Positions 18,647 to 27,621 of a DNA stretch of 64,000 nt are shown here, piece after piece (positions within the stretch are counted from its first letter, which is position 1; each line of letters starts with the position of its first letter). The notes beneath the pieces were generated by a model, which saw only the letters and a program-made list of their open reading frames with translations, did no database searches and was not told the DNA's origin. The position numbers and the translations under genes were made by a program. Origin of the DNA: CAWAHD01 sp963781785 (lineage in GTDB: Bacteria; Planctomycetota; Planctomycetia; Isosphaerales; Isosphaeraceae); contig CAWAHD010000002.1 in assembly GCA_963781785.1 (NCBI GenBank), forward strand, positions 3,348,001 through 3,412,000, written 5' to 3'.

Positions 18647-18821
18647 CAGTGGTGGCGGCGCTCCAAGCGTGTGGAGAGGCCGTCTCTGGCGGTCATTCTC
18701 GACGCTCCGGGGTTACCCCGGGGACAATTGGTCAGCAGATCATCTCGGCGCGTGAAGCGCAGTGCGCTCTTCGCGCACTATTCTTCACGCCGGACAAGAC
18801 GGGTTGGAGCCTCCACCACTG
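18647..18821 (+). ncRNA. Candidate retron msr-msd RNA
   Basis: A 175-nt structured region directly ahead of a reverse transcriptase gene. Its two ends are complementary: CAGTGGTGG (18647-18655) with CCACCACTG (18813-18821), and GCTCCAA (18660-18666) with TTGGAGC (18804-18810), the a1/a2 arrangement of retrons. The base after a1 is the G of AAGCG (18665-18669), like the AGC that holds the branching G in known retrons. Inside are a small AGAG/CTCT hairpin, a strong CCGGGG/CCCCGG hairpin (18707-18721) and a long msd-like hairpin (18746-18792) built from CGGC/GCCG, GTGAAG/CTTCAC and AGTGCG/CGCACT. No expression evidence exists here; the call rests on structure and position. Confidence 0.6.
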
Positions 18822-18860
18822 TCTTTCACCAATCCTGCGGCTGATGCGCTCGTCCGTGGC

Positions 18861-20167
18861 TTGGCCGACGCATTTCTCGCCGGCTCCTGGGACCTGGACG
18901 GCCTGATCGCTCGGGGTGGCCGCGTCCTGGGCCGGAGGTATCGCTGGCTGCGCCCACTGGCCCGTCGCGTGCTCGCATCGTTCGTTGACGCCCCGCGGCC
19001 TCGAATGGCCCGGTTGGCCTTGTTTCTCCAGGCAGACGAAGGGTTTCCGCAAGGCGCGGTTGCGCTACGAGCTGGCTCTCCATTTGATCGTATGGCCGCC
19101 GCCGAAGATGACCCCCAAGCCCGGCCCGCCAGAGTCCTGGCCGGTCCCGGTGATCGCAACTCCCTCGGACCTGGCACGCTTCCTGGACCTTGAGCCACGC
19201 GAGCTCGACTGGTTCGCTGACTGCCAGGGCCGTGAGCGGACCACCCGCAACGAACAGCTCCGCCATTACCGCTACGGCTTCACGGCCAAGCCGTCCGGCT
19301 CGCTCCGATTGATCGAGGCGCCCAAGCCGCGGCTCAAGCGGCTCCAGCGCCGGCTTCTCGATACCATCTTGGTTTCCATCCCAACGCACGACGCTGCCCA
19401 TGGCTTTCGGACGGGGCGCTCGACCAAGACGTTCGTCGCGCCCCACGTCGGGCGAAGGATCGTGCTCAAGATGGATCTCCGCGACTTCTTCGTCTCGATC
19501 ACAAACGCCCGAGTCGTCGCGCTCTTCCTCACCGCCGGCTACCCGGAGCCCGTCGCCCGGCTGCTCGCCGGGCTATGCACCAATACGGTTCCGTTCCAGG
19601 TGTGCAAAAAGGGAAGTCGGCTGGAGAACGATCTGGCGAGCGCGCCGCGAGCTGGCGGGCCTTGCGGCCGTTTCTCCAGCCGCACCTTCCCCAGGCGCGC
19701 CCACGTCTCCGGCCGTGGCCAACCTGGCCGCCTTTCGGCTCGATCAGCGCCTGGCCGGCCTGGCCAGGGCAGGGGGCGCCGCGTACACCCGCTACGCCGA
19801 TGACCTGGTCTTCTCGGGAAGCGAAGCGTTTGCGCAGACGTTCGCCCGGTTTCCGACCCACGTCGCCGCAATCGCACTCGAGGAAGGCTTCGCTGTCCAG
19901 CACCGGAAGACGCGCGTCATGCGCCAGGGGGTGAGACAGCGCGCCGCGGGAATTGTGCTCAATCAGAAAATCAACATGACGCGGTATGATTATGACCAAC
20001 TCAAGGCCGTCTTGCACAACTGCGTGCACCATGGCCCCCAAGGTCAGAACCGGGCTCACGTGGCCGATTTCCGCGCACACTTGGCCGGCCGAGTGGCCCA
20101 CGCCGTGCGGCTGAATCCGGAACGAGGCGCGCGCTTGACGGGGTTGTTTGAGCAGATTTCCTGGTAG
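18861..20167 (+). CDS. Retron-type reverse transcriptase (three apparent frameshifts)
   Basis: RNA-directed DNA polymerase of about 435 residues after frame repair. Order of parts: an N-terminal helical region (LADAFLAGSWDLDGLIAR), a linker, RELDWFADCQGRE, RLIEAPKPRLKRLQ, HDAAHGFRTGRS, the motif with the first catalytic Asp (LKMDLRDFF), PHLPQ[G]APTSP, and YADD at 19793-19804. It most resembles myxobacterial retron reverse transcriptases; the NAxxH motif is reduced to its His (FVAPH) and the VTG motif reads AAG. The frame breaks at about 19041-19048 (+1), 19615-19623 (-1) and 19693-19695 (-1, CAGGGCGCG to CAGGCGCG). The start (TTG 18861) is chosen because earlier starts would lie inside the RNA element. 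It may be a decayed gene or a victim of sequence error. No effector gene is visible beside it. Confidence 0.7.
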
Positions 20168-20238
20168 GACGGCTCGATCGCACCAGGCCGAGGTGCGAGG
20201 CAACGTTACGTGGTTCGACCGTGAACTGAGATTTTGTC

Positions 20239-20320
20239 GTAGAACGGAATTCATTCCGTTGCGTTTGTTTTCCGCGCACGCCAAGGACTCGGCAATCCAA
20301 CGGAATGAATTCCGTTCTAC
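20239..20320. repeat. Palindromic repeat with 23-bp perfect inverted arms
   Basis: Arms at 20239-20261 and 20298-20320 are perfect reverse complements and begin GTAGAACGG; each arm is itself nearly palindromic (ACGGAAT TC ATTCCGT). The loop is 36 nt. This is the layout of a REP/MITE-like extragenic element. No coding capacity. Confidence 0.75.
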
Positions 20321-20501
20321 TAACGCGCGATCCGCGCTCGCACACCGTGACCACGCCACCCCGCGGTTCCGCTAGTCGCCTCAGATGGCTGCCGGTAAAA
20401 TGCAAATGCACCAAAACGGCAGACCGCGATCGGGATCGATCGCTCGCAAACGATGGATCGTGTCTCTTCCGGTGCGCATCGGGAGTCGAAAGGATCGGCG
20501 C

Positions 20502-21339
20502 ATGAATCGCACCCACTGGCTCTTCCTGCTAACCGGCCTGATCGTCGGCCTGGTCATATCAGGCGGGTTCCTGTTGCGCCCAGGATCGGCCGGGAGTTCC
20601 ACCCGCGAGTCCCCGCACCAAAGCCCGGCAAAGCGAGGTCGTCAAATCCGAGGTATTGCCCCAAGCGACCGGGCCCCAGATGCGCAGCGACGTTGAGCCC
20701 CCGCAGCGGGAAGCCACCGTCGCGCCTTCCCTCCAGGACGCCCTCTTGCGGCCGTATCGGTTCCCGTTTGCGCGCCCCACTCCCTTGCAGCAAGTCTGTA
20801 TCCACTTGAAGCAGACCCTCAAGGCAGGGGTCGTGCTCGACAAGGCCGCACTCGAACGCCAGAACGTCAAGCCCGAAGATCCCGTCCAGCTCGAGCTGGA
20901 CGGGGTCCGGCTCAAGACTGGGCTCAAGCTCCTGTTCGACCAGTTGGGCCTGACCTACCACATCGTCCCCGAAGACAACCTGATGATCGTCACCGACCGC
21001 GAAGGGTCGGATGATCCCACCGACCGCATCTGGTCCGAGCTCCGGGCGCTCCACCGCGACTTGCATGATCTCCAGGATGCCGTCGACGAGCTGCGGGACG
21101 GCCTGGGGGGGCCCGAAGGCGATGGACCCCACGTCCGGAATCCGACGATCATCGAGGAAATGCCCGAGAACGGACCGGACAAACCAGGAACGCACCCCCA
21201 GCAGCCAGGCGGCGTCCGCCCGAAGCCCGAGGGACCGCGATCTCCTCAACCGGGCTCGCGGTTGGCGCCCTCGCGCGTGCCTCTGTCTGCGCGCCGCCTC
21301 GCCCCCAGTAACCTCGCCAAGCTGCTCTTCTTCCGCTGA
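20502..21339 (+). CDS. Membrane-anchored protein with STN/secretin-like domain (one apparent frameshift)
   Basis: Starts at ATG 20502 with a single transmembrane helix (MNRTHWLFLLTGLIVGLVIS). The frame then shifts by one base somewhere in 20545-20600, after which it reads TKARQSEVVKSEVLPQATG and continues to the stop at 21339. The central region (about 20760-20995) has the small alpha/beta fold seen at the N-terminus of secretins and TonB receptors: LQQVCIHLKQTLKAGVVLD, then VQLELDGVRLKTGLKLLFDQ and LTYHIVPEDNLMIVT. The tail is Pro/Gly-rich. Planctomycetes have many such proteins of unknown role. If the frame break is real, only the 20656-21339 part could be made. Confidence 0.6.
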
Positions 21340-21413
21340 CGACGCGACCGCCGGCTCCAGGACCTGTGTATCCAGAAGGTCGGTCCGGGATCCTTCATTT
21401 TTTCGAGACCACG

Positions 21414-22690
21414 ATGCGGCAGTCGCGCACGGCGAAAACGGTAAGTTTGCAAACTGAAGACGTGAATGAACCGGGCCGCGAGCCGCTGCCATCGCCGCGG
21501 CGAGGGCTGCGCACCCGCGCGACGGAACCCGGAAATCGCTGGGTTCGCCAGCCCAGGACAGCGGTCTGGGCCGTTCTGGCCATCGCTGTGCTCCTGGGCG
21601 GAGGGCGCAAGCTCCTCCTGGCCTGGCGAGCCCGCAAAGCCGTGAATCGCCTCGCCGAGGCCGATGTCACACCTCCGGAGATCGAGGCCGCTGCGGAGCA
21701 TGGCCGCGCCGGCGTTTACGAGTTGTTGCGCATCTTCAGCTCGCCAGCAAGAGAGCCGGCGCGGCACGCCGCCGGACGTGCGCTGGCCCGGCTCTGGCGG
21801 CTCGACCATCTCGTGGCCGAGGAAGAGCAGGCTGTCGTCCGTCGCGGATACACGGTGACCTGGAGCGCCCGCCGCCGTTATCCGCGTGCTCTATCGACGG
21901 CGATCCCGATCAACGTCACCTGTGAGATTCCCTTTCTGGAGGACGGCGGCCGCTTGATCGGACCAGCCAACCTGGAATGGTCGCATCGCGTGCTCGGTGC
22001 CCGGCGTGCGGCGCTCGAAACCTTTTCCCCCTGGACGGCCGGGCGCGGGCAAGCCGTCTTCACCATCGTTCCTGGAGACTTCGCCACCAATGGACCGCAT
22101 CGCCTCGTGCTCGAGACCCGCGTCCGCACGGCCACCGGCCTGACCGATTCTTGGGAAATCGAGCTGCCGCACATCCCATTTCACTTCGAATTTGACCCCA
22201 TCCTTCAGCTCGACGCCATCTTGACTCTGGCTGATTCGGTCCGCGACGACCAGATTGCGCAGTCCATCCACCTCGAGCCGGGCGACGTCGCCCCTGGCGA
22301 GCCGGCGATTTTTCTCGCCGTCGGCGACGACTGGACCCTGCGCAACCCGCCGAGCCTGGCCATCACGACGCCGCTGCCGTGCGACCTTGCCCATGCGATT
22401 TCGGTCGAATTCGAAGGAATGCCGGTAAATCTCCCGGCTGGCCGGCTCATCCTGACGGGTCAGGGAACGGCGCCCGCGATGCCAAGGGCGATACGCCGAT
22501 CGTCCGAAGGTTCGAGCTGAGTCCGATCACACTGATTCAGCCGCGGCTTTTCGAGCGGCCTGGCGTCCACAGGATGCGAGCCTCGCTCACGGTCGATCCC
22601 GAGACCGGCTGGTCCGACCCGCTTGTTCGTTCGATCTGGCCAGGACGGGTAACGACCAACTGGGTCGATGTCGAGATCGTTCGAAGATAG
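21414..22690 (+). CDS. Membrane-anchored protein of unknown function (one apparent frameshift)
   Basis: Start at ATG 21414 (MRQSRTAKTVSL). One transmembrane helix (about nt 21565-21630, AVWAVLAIAVLLGGG), then a helical segment with HGRAGVYELLRIFSSPA and REPARHAAGRALARLW, then a beta-rich region of about 250 residues. Near 22483 the frame moves: restoring one base in CCAAGGG lets PAMP continue into KGDTPIVRRFELSPITLIQP, running to 22690 (ending WVDVEIVRR). I do not recognise the family. It follows the STN-like gene by 75 bp on the same strand, and both have one N-terminal membrane anchor. Confidence 0.55.
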
Positions 22691-22805
22691 CGCGACGTCG
22701 CGAGCAAATGCGACAAACCGCCGCGCCAGCACCCAGGATTGCGAGCTTCCGCGCCGTCAAGCGCAACACGCGTTTTTCGCTTGCGTTCTGATGTCCTGTT
22801 TCGCT

Positions 22806-24589
22806 GGGTGCACGACCGGGATTGTAGCCCACGGCGTTCAGCCTGTACGTCGATAATACCGGCGCCCCGATGCTGCTTCTTGCCTGTCTTCCCAGAATGT
22901 CTTGAGGGGCTCTGTCTCACTCAGATGATCGGCGCGTAATTGCAAGATCGCTTCGGCACCCTTCTCCGACCAGAATTTCTCCGTTCCCTTGACGCGTCGG
23001 TTGAACATCTTCACCGTCGATTCCATGTGACTTGACGTGATCGGTAATCCGGCCGTTCGATACTGATCGTAACGCATCCTATCCTTGTTGTTACGCAGAT
23101 AGCTCAAAGCGTCGGCGACGACGCGGCGAGGGGTGGTTTCACCGTCTGCTTCTTCGGGGGTTCCCAACTCCGATTGTCGAATCTCGAGCGCCGAGATTAC
23201 CTCTTCAACACGACCGCTCCAAACCTGCTGAATCAAGGCCGTATACACTTCCCAGCCTGCTCGAAATCCCCGGCCCGCGATGGCTGCCGCGAACACATAC
23301 GACAGCGCATGGATGAAATCCAGAATCGGAATATAGTCGCTGAACCATTGCTTCTGGATCGTCCAATTGGCCGTCGCACCGTCGGCGACGAATGCCTTCC
23401 GAGCCGCGACCGCGAAGCCTCGCGCCCACGCGGCCCAGGCCAAGATTTCTCCAAATCGCTGGGCTCGCTCCCGCGTCGCGACCATCGTGCGCACCCGTGG
23501 CTTGGGTCTTGCGGTCTCCGCGTCCTGGTGCTGTTCCTCCTCGGCCGCCGAGTTGGTTTCCGGCGCGAGCGACTCGGCTGATTCATCCTTGGCTCCTCCG
23601 ACGTGCCCCTTGATCTCGCGCGTGAGCTTGAGTATCCGCGTCGGATCGACGAAATTCTCCGGGATTTCCGGGCACGGATCGCTGACTGAGACCTTGCTGG
23701 TCATCGTCATCAGCAAACCGATCTTATCCTCACGCCAGTGCCCATTCCGATCGCATGGATCGTCATCGGCGGTCGCGGTCTGATCAGTATCACACTTGCT
23801 GCGATCGAGGATTTGTAGGCGACCACCGTCCATCATCACGGTCGCCACAGTCGATGGGGGCGGGGGATTTGCGACCGGTGATTTGCAGCGGTCCATCAGC
23901 GGTAACGCTAAAAACTCATCAACGGCCTGATCACGCTGTTCAACACGTTCCCACCCAATTTTTTCCGTGATCCGTTCCACTTGCTTGGTGGCGACGCTCA
24001 ACCCGCCCAACGCATTGAGCGCGCCACTGCCCTGGGCGAACGACGTGAACTGCGTACCCGCGTAAACGATCGCCTTCAACACCTCGGGACTGTAATTCCC
24101 CTGATCAATCCCGAGCGCGCGGGACTGAGGGAAAAAAAGCTGCCCGGCATTTGCGGCAGTAACGTTTGGGCTCGTTCCATTGGGCCGTGCCGACTCGGGT
24201 CTGCACGCCCCTGGGTTCGTAAGCATCGGCCGGTTCAACCGAGCCGCCGCACCCACTGCAACTTTCGGCCTCGGGAGGAACGTCCTCTGCTTGCCGACCG
24301 ACTGCCTGTTCGATCATCTCCCGGGAAATCTCCTGACCGATCTGGACGGCGAGTTCCTCGATGTCGGCGAATTTAGTACCCCACGGGACGCCACCGTCGC
24401 CGTAGACGCGCCGATTCAACTCTTTGGCGAGGCCACCCAACAGGTTTTCCAGTTCATCCTTGACGACCGCCGGTTCCTTGACGCGTGCCATCCCTGGCTC
24501 CTTCCAGTAGTTGCGACTCCAGACGAAACGGCATTCCCGACCGCATCATAACGAAAACCACTTTGCTGCGCAAAGACCGTCGTGCACCC
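22806..24589 (-). mobile_element. ISKra4-like insertion sequence, 1,784 bp
   Basis: Both termini carry the 11-bp inverted repeat GGGTGCACGAC (22806-22816, and its complement at 24579-24589). The 9 bases on either side are identical, TGTTTCGCT at 22797-22805 and 24590-24598, a clear target duplication. The element holds one transposase gene broken by a frameshift at an A7 run. I saw no convincing gene that the insertion interrupted. Confidence 0.85.
22838..24491 (-). CDS. ISKra4-family transposase (apparent frameshift at A7)
   Basis: About 550 residues in total. The 5' part (start ATG 24491, MARVKEPAVVKDELEN) contains a zinc-ribbon-like SCSGCGG and the RYCRKCRAAFFP motif typical of this family; the 3' part begins at QSRALGIDQG and carries TVMMDGGRLQI, LDFIHALSYVF and the closing EKFWSEKGAEAILQLRA helix. 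The frame changes at the A7 run at 24132-24138 (T7 on the coding strand); with six bases the two parts join as AAFFPQSRALG. The change is +1 and so does not fit the usual -1 programmed slippage of IS elements. More likely the copy is inactive or a homopolymer was miscalled. Confidence 0.75.
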
Positions 24590-24837
24590 TGTTTCGCTTC
24601 GATCCCGGAAATCGACTTGATCCGGGCAGCCGATCTTTGTACTGTAAAGGTAAATTGAATCGTCGATACATCATTCGATTCAACACGAATGGATTTTAAT
24701 CATTAATGATGGCAGCCGTGGTGTCCAGGACGGCGACACGTTCAAGCGCCGCGATCACGAGGGCATCGCTGCCGGTTTGGAGCCGGGCCAATCACGGGAT
24801 GGACTGGAGCCATTGACCCCGAGAGAGCGCTTCCCTG
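24590..24837. other. Intergenic region between IS and the Ehr-type operon
   Basis: The first 110 bp after the element are unusually AT-rich for this window (24600-24710). No gene is recognised. The promoter of the operon starting at 24838 should be here. Confidence 0.4.
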
Positions 24838-25545
24838 ATGGATTTGAACGTTCGCCAAGCCGCCGCCATCTTCGCCGTCCCGGAAAGCCGGATCTATCGC
24901 TGGGTCCACGATGACGGCCTCCCTTCGAGGGAGGTCGATGGTCATCACTACTTCAACCGGACCGAGCTTCTGGAATGGGCCACGGTGCGCCGCGTGAAAT
25001 TCGACCCGGACCTGTTTCGGGACAGGGGGGCCGGTCCCACGACCGGTGAGGGGCTGGTGGAGGCGCTCGAGCGCGGGGGCTTGATCACCGACCTCCCGGG
25101 CTCGGATAAGCAGGAGATCTTCCAGAAAATCGTCGACCGGATGTGCCTGCCCGAGGGCTTCGACCGATCGGTGCTCGCTCAGCTTCTCCTTGCCCGCGAA
25201 GCGGCCGGGTCGACGGCCGTGGGCGGCGGCATCGCGATCCCGCACCCGAGGTATCCGGTGGTCTTGCCGGTGGGCCGCCCCACCTTGACGCTCTGCTATC
25301 TGAACCAGCCTTTCCAGTTCGGGGCCGCCGATCGGCAGCCCGTTGATACGCTGTTCGTCCTCGTCAGCCCGACGATCCGGGCCCACCTGAGAATGCTGGC
25401 CCGGATCGCGTGCGTCTTGCGCGATGAGCCGTTCCGAGCGGCTCTCAAGCGGCGAGCGCCGGCCCAGGAGATTCTCCGCGAGGTGCGGCGGGCCGAGGAT
25501 GCGTTCGATCGGACTTCCGCCGGCAATCGGAGTCCGGCTCGATGA
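24838..25545 (+). CDS. HTH-EIIA fusion: PTS IIA (fructose/nitrogen-type) domain with N-terminal DNA-binding domain
   Basis: 235 residues. Residues 1-50 form an excisionase/MerR-like helix-turn-helix (VRQAAAIFAVPESRIYRWVH, then a wing and FNRTELLEWA). Residues about 85-225 are a PTS_EIIA type 2 domain with the phosphorylatable histidine H136 in GGGIAIPHPR. The pairing suggests a regulator that senses phosphotransfer state through His136. Its stop overlaps the start of the NuoL-like gene (ATGA), so it is the first gene of the membrane-complex operon and probably controls or tunes it. What it binds is not known. Confidence 0.8.
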   Translation: MDLNVRQAAAIFAVPESRIYRWVHDDGLPSREVDGHHYFNRTELLEWATVRRVKFDPDLFRDRGAGPTTGEGLVEALERGGLITDLPGSDKQEIFQKIVDRMCLPEGFDRSVLAQLLLAREAAGSTAVGGGIAIPHPRYPVVLPVGRPTLTLCYLNQPFQFGAADRQPVDTLFVLVSPTIRAHLRMLARIACVLRDEPFRAALKRRAPAQEILREVRRAEDAFDRTSAGNRSPAR

Positions 25546-27548
25546 ACCTTCTGCTCGCGGCGATGATGCTGCTCTTTGTCAGCGGATTCCTCGCCCTGTT
25601 CGCCGGCAGATCACCCGTCCTCACCAAGCTTCTGGGGGCCGGCGGCGCGTTACTCGGGTGTGTTCTCGGTCTGTTCTCAGGCCTCGCGGCCCTGGTCCGC
25701 GGCACGACCGAGTCACTCGAGTACGTCTGGGATGTTCCCTACGGCTCGTTGTCCTTGGCGCTCGATCCCTTGTCGGCGTGGTTCGTCGTGCCGATCTGCG
25801 GGATCTGTGGTTTGAGTGCGATCTATGGGGCCCAGTACCTCGAGGCGTACCGCCAGCACAGGTCTCTGGGCACGCATTGGTTCTTCTACAACCTGCTCGT
25901 CGCGAGCATGCTCATGGTCGTCACGGCCAGGAACGGAGTCCTTTTCCTCGTTGCCTGGGAGGTGATGTCTCTGGCTTCCTACTTCCTGGTCGTCTTCGAC
26001 GACGACGAAGAGAGCGTCCGCGACGCCGGCCGGACATACCTGATCGCGACCCACCTGGGAACAGCCTTTCTGCTGGGCTTTTTCATCGTGCTCGGCCATC
26101 CAGCCGGTTCACTCGACTTCGCAGCCATCGCGGGCGCAGCCGTCCCGGATCCGGCGACCGCCGGGCTCTTGTTCCTGCTTGCCCTGGTCGGGTTCGGCAC
26201 CAAGGCCGGGCTCATGCCGTTGCACGTCTGGCTCCCCGATGCCCATCCCGTTGCACCCAGCCACGTCTCGGCCGTGATGTCGGCCGTGATGGTGAAGACC
26301 GGGATCTACGGCATCGTTCGCGCTCTGACCTTGCTTCCAGCAGCGCCCGCGTGGTGGGGCTGGCTGTTGATCGCAATCGGCACACTTTCGGGCATCGGCG
26401 GGATCCTCTTCGCGCTGGCCCAGCGCGACCTGAAACGGCTGCTCGCGTACAGCACAGTGGAAAACGTCGGCATCATCGCCCTCGGTCTCGGCGTGGGGCT
26501 CGTCGGCGTCAGTTCCAGTGCCCCCGTGATCGCGATCCTGGGGCTCTCCGGCGCGCTTTTGCACGTTCTGAACCATGCGATGTTCAAGGGATTGCTCTTC
26601 CTGGGGGCCGGGGCCGTTCTGCATGCGACGGGCACGCGCGAGATTGATCGCCTGGGCGGATTGGCGAAGCGGATGCCCTGGGTCACCGGCGCCCTGGTGG
26701 TCGGCGCCGTCGCCATTGCGGGTCTGCCCCCGTTGAACGGATTCGTCGGTGAGTTCCTGATCTACTTGGGAGCGCTCCGCAGCGAGACATCGCTCGGCCC
26801 AGCCTGGGCCGTCCCCTCGCTCATGGCTTTCGCGGCCCTGGCCTTGATCGGCGGGCTCGCGGCCGTCTGCTTCACGAAGGTCGTTGGCATCGCTTTTCTC
26901 GGCGAGCCGCGCACCAAAGAGGCAGCCGCGGCCCATCCCGCGCCGATCATGATGTCGCTGCCGATCATTGCCCTGGCTGTGGGCTGTTTCCTCGTCGGCA
27001 TCGCGCCGGCGCGCGTCGTGCCGTTGCTCCTCTCTGCCGTTGCTCAGGTCGCAAAGACAGACACGGCCTCGATCGCCGGCCCGTTCGAAAACGCAATGGC
27101 GCCTCTGGGTGCGATCACGCTGGCGTCGTGTGTCCTGATCGGACTGGCGTCGACCCTGGCGGTGCTTCGAGTAGCGCTCTTGAGCGGTCGCGAGGTCTCC
27201 AGCTCCGGGACGTGGGGGTGTGGATACACCCGGCCCACACCGCGGATGCAGTATACATCGTCTTCATACGTGCAACCCGCCGTCCTGTTCTTCACGCCGC
27301 TCTACTTGCTGCGGAGGACCCTGATTCCGCCGCAGGGCTTGTTCCCGAAACGAGCGGAGTTGTCGCAGGATACGCTTGACCCCGCCAGGGAGATCCTTTA
27401 TCGCCCCGCGTTTCGCTCGATCGGACAATTGCTCGCGCGGCTCCGCTGGCTTCAAAGCGGTTACCTGCACGTCTACATGCTGTATATCGGCGTGACCCTG
27501 GTCGCTCTCTTGATCTGGTACATCGGAATCCATCTGCGATCCGGCTGA
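25542..27548 (+). CDS. HyfB/NuoL-like proton- or cation-pumping subunit of an Ehr-type complex
   Basis: 668 residues, about 14-16 predicted membrane helices. The antiporter-like core shows FGTKAGLMPLHVWLPDAHP and HVSAVMSAVMVKTGIYGI, the canonical Lys-containing helix region of NuoL/HyfB/MrpA proteins, then DLKRLLAYSTVENVGII and LNHAMFKGLLFLGAG. The C-terminus (SGTWGCGYTRPTPRMQY) is characteristic of the HyfB/HycC branch rather than NuoL. It would form the distal ion channel of the membrane arm. It overlaps the HTH-EIIA gene by 4 bp. Confidence 0.85.
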   Translation: MNLLLAAMMLLFVSGFLALFAGRSPVLTKLLGAGGALLGCVLGLFSGLAALVRGTTESLEYVWDVPYGSLSLALDPLSAWFVVPICGICGLSAIYGAQYLEAYRQHRSLGTHWFFYNLLVASMLMVVTARNGVLFLVAWEVMSLASYFLVVFDDDEESVRDAGRTYLIATHLGTAFLLGFFIVLGHPAGSLDFAAIAGAAVPDPATAGLLFLLALVGFGTKAGLMPLHVWLPDAHPVAPSHVSAVMSAVMVKTGIYGIVRALTLLPAAPAWWGWLLIAIGTLSGIGGILFALAQRDLKRLLAYSTVENVGIIALGLGVGLVGVSSSAPVIAILGLSGALLHVLNHAMFKGLLFLGAGAVLHATGTREIDRLGGLAKRMPWVTGALVVGAVAIAGLPPLNGFVGEFLIYLGALRSETSLGPAWAVPSLMAFAALALIGGLAAVCFTKVVGIAFLGEPRTKEAAAAHPAPIMMSLPIIALAVGCFLVGIAPARVVPLLLSAVAQVAKTDTASIAGPFENAMAPLGAITLASCVLIGLASTLAVLRVALLSGREVSSSGTWGCGYTRPTPRMQYTSSSYVQPAVLFFTPLYLLRRTLIPPQGLFPKRAELSQDTLDPAREILYRPAFRSIGQLLARLRWLQSGYLHVYMLYIGVTLVALLIWYIGIHLRSG

Positions 27549-27621
27549 CCCGTGATCTGATAGCGCGATCACACTCCGCTGTCGTCTCATCGCATTTTTC
27601 GGTAACCACGAGAATTCTCTG

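Noticed and set aside
24132..24138. A7 run in the ISKra4-like transposase as a programmed frameshift site
   Set aside because: The needed shift is +1, whereas A6-7 slippery sites in IS elements promote -1; homopolymer error is simpler.
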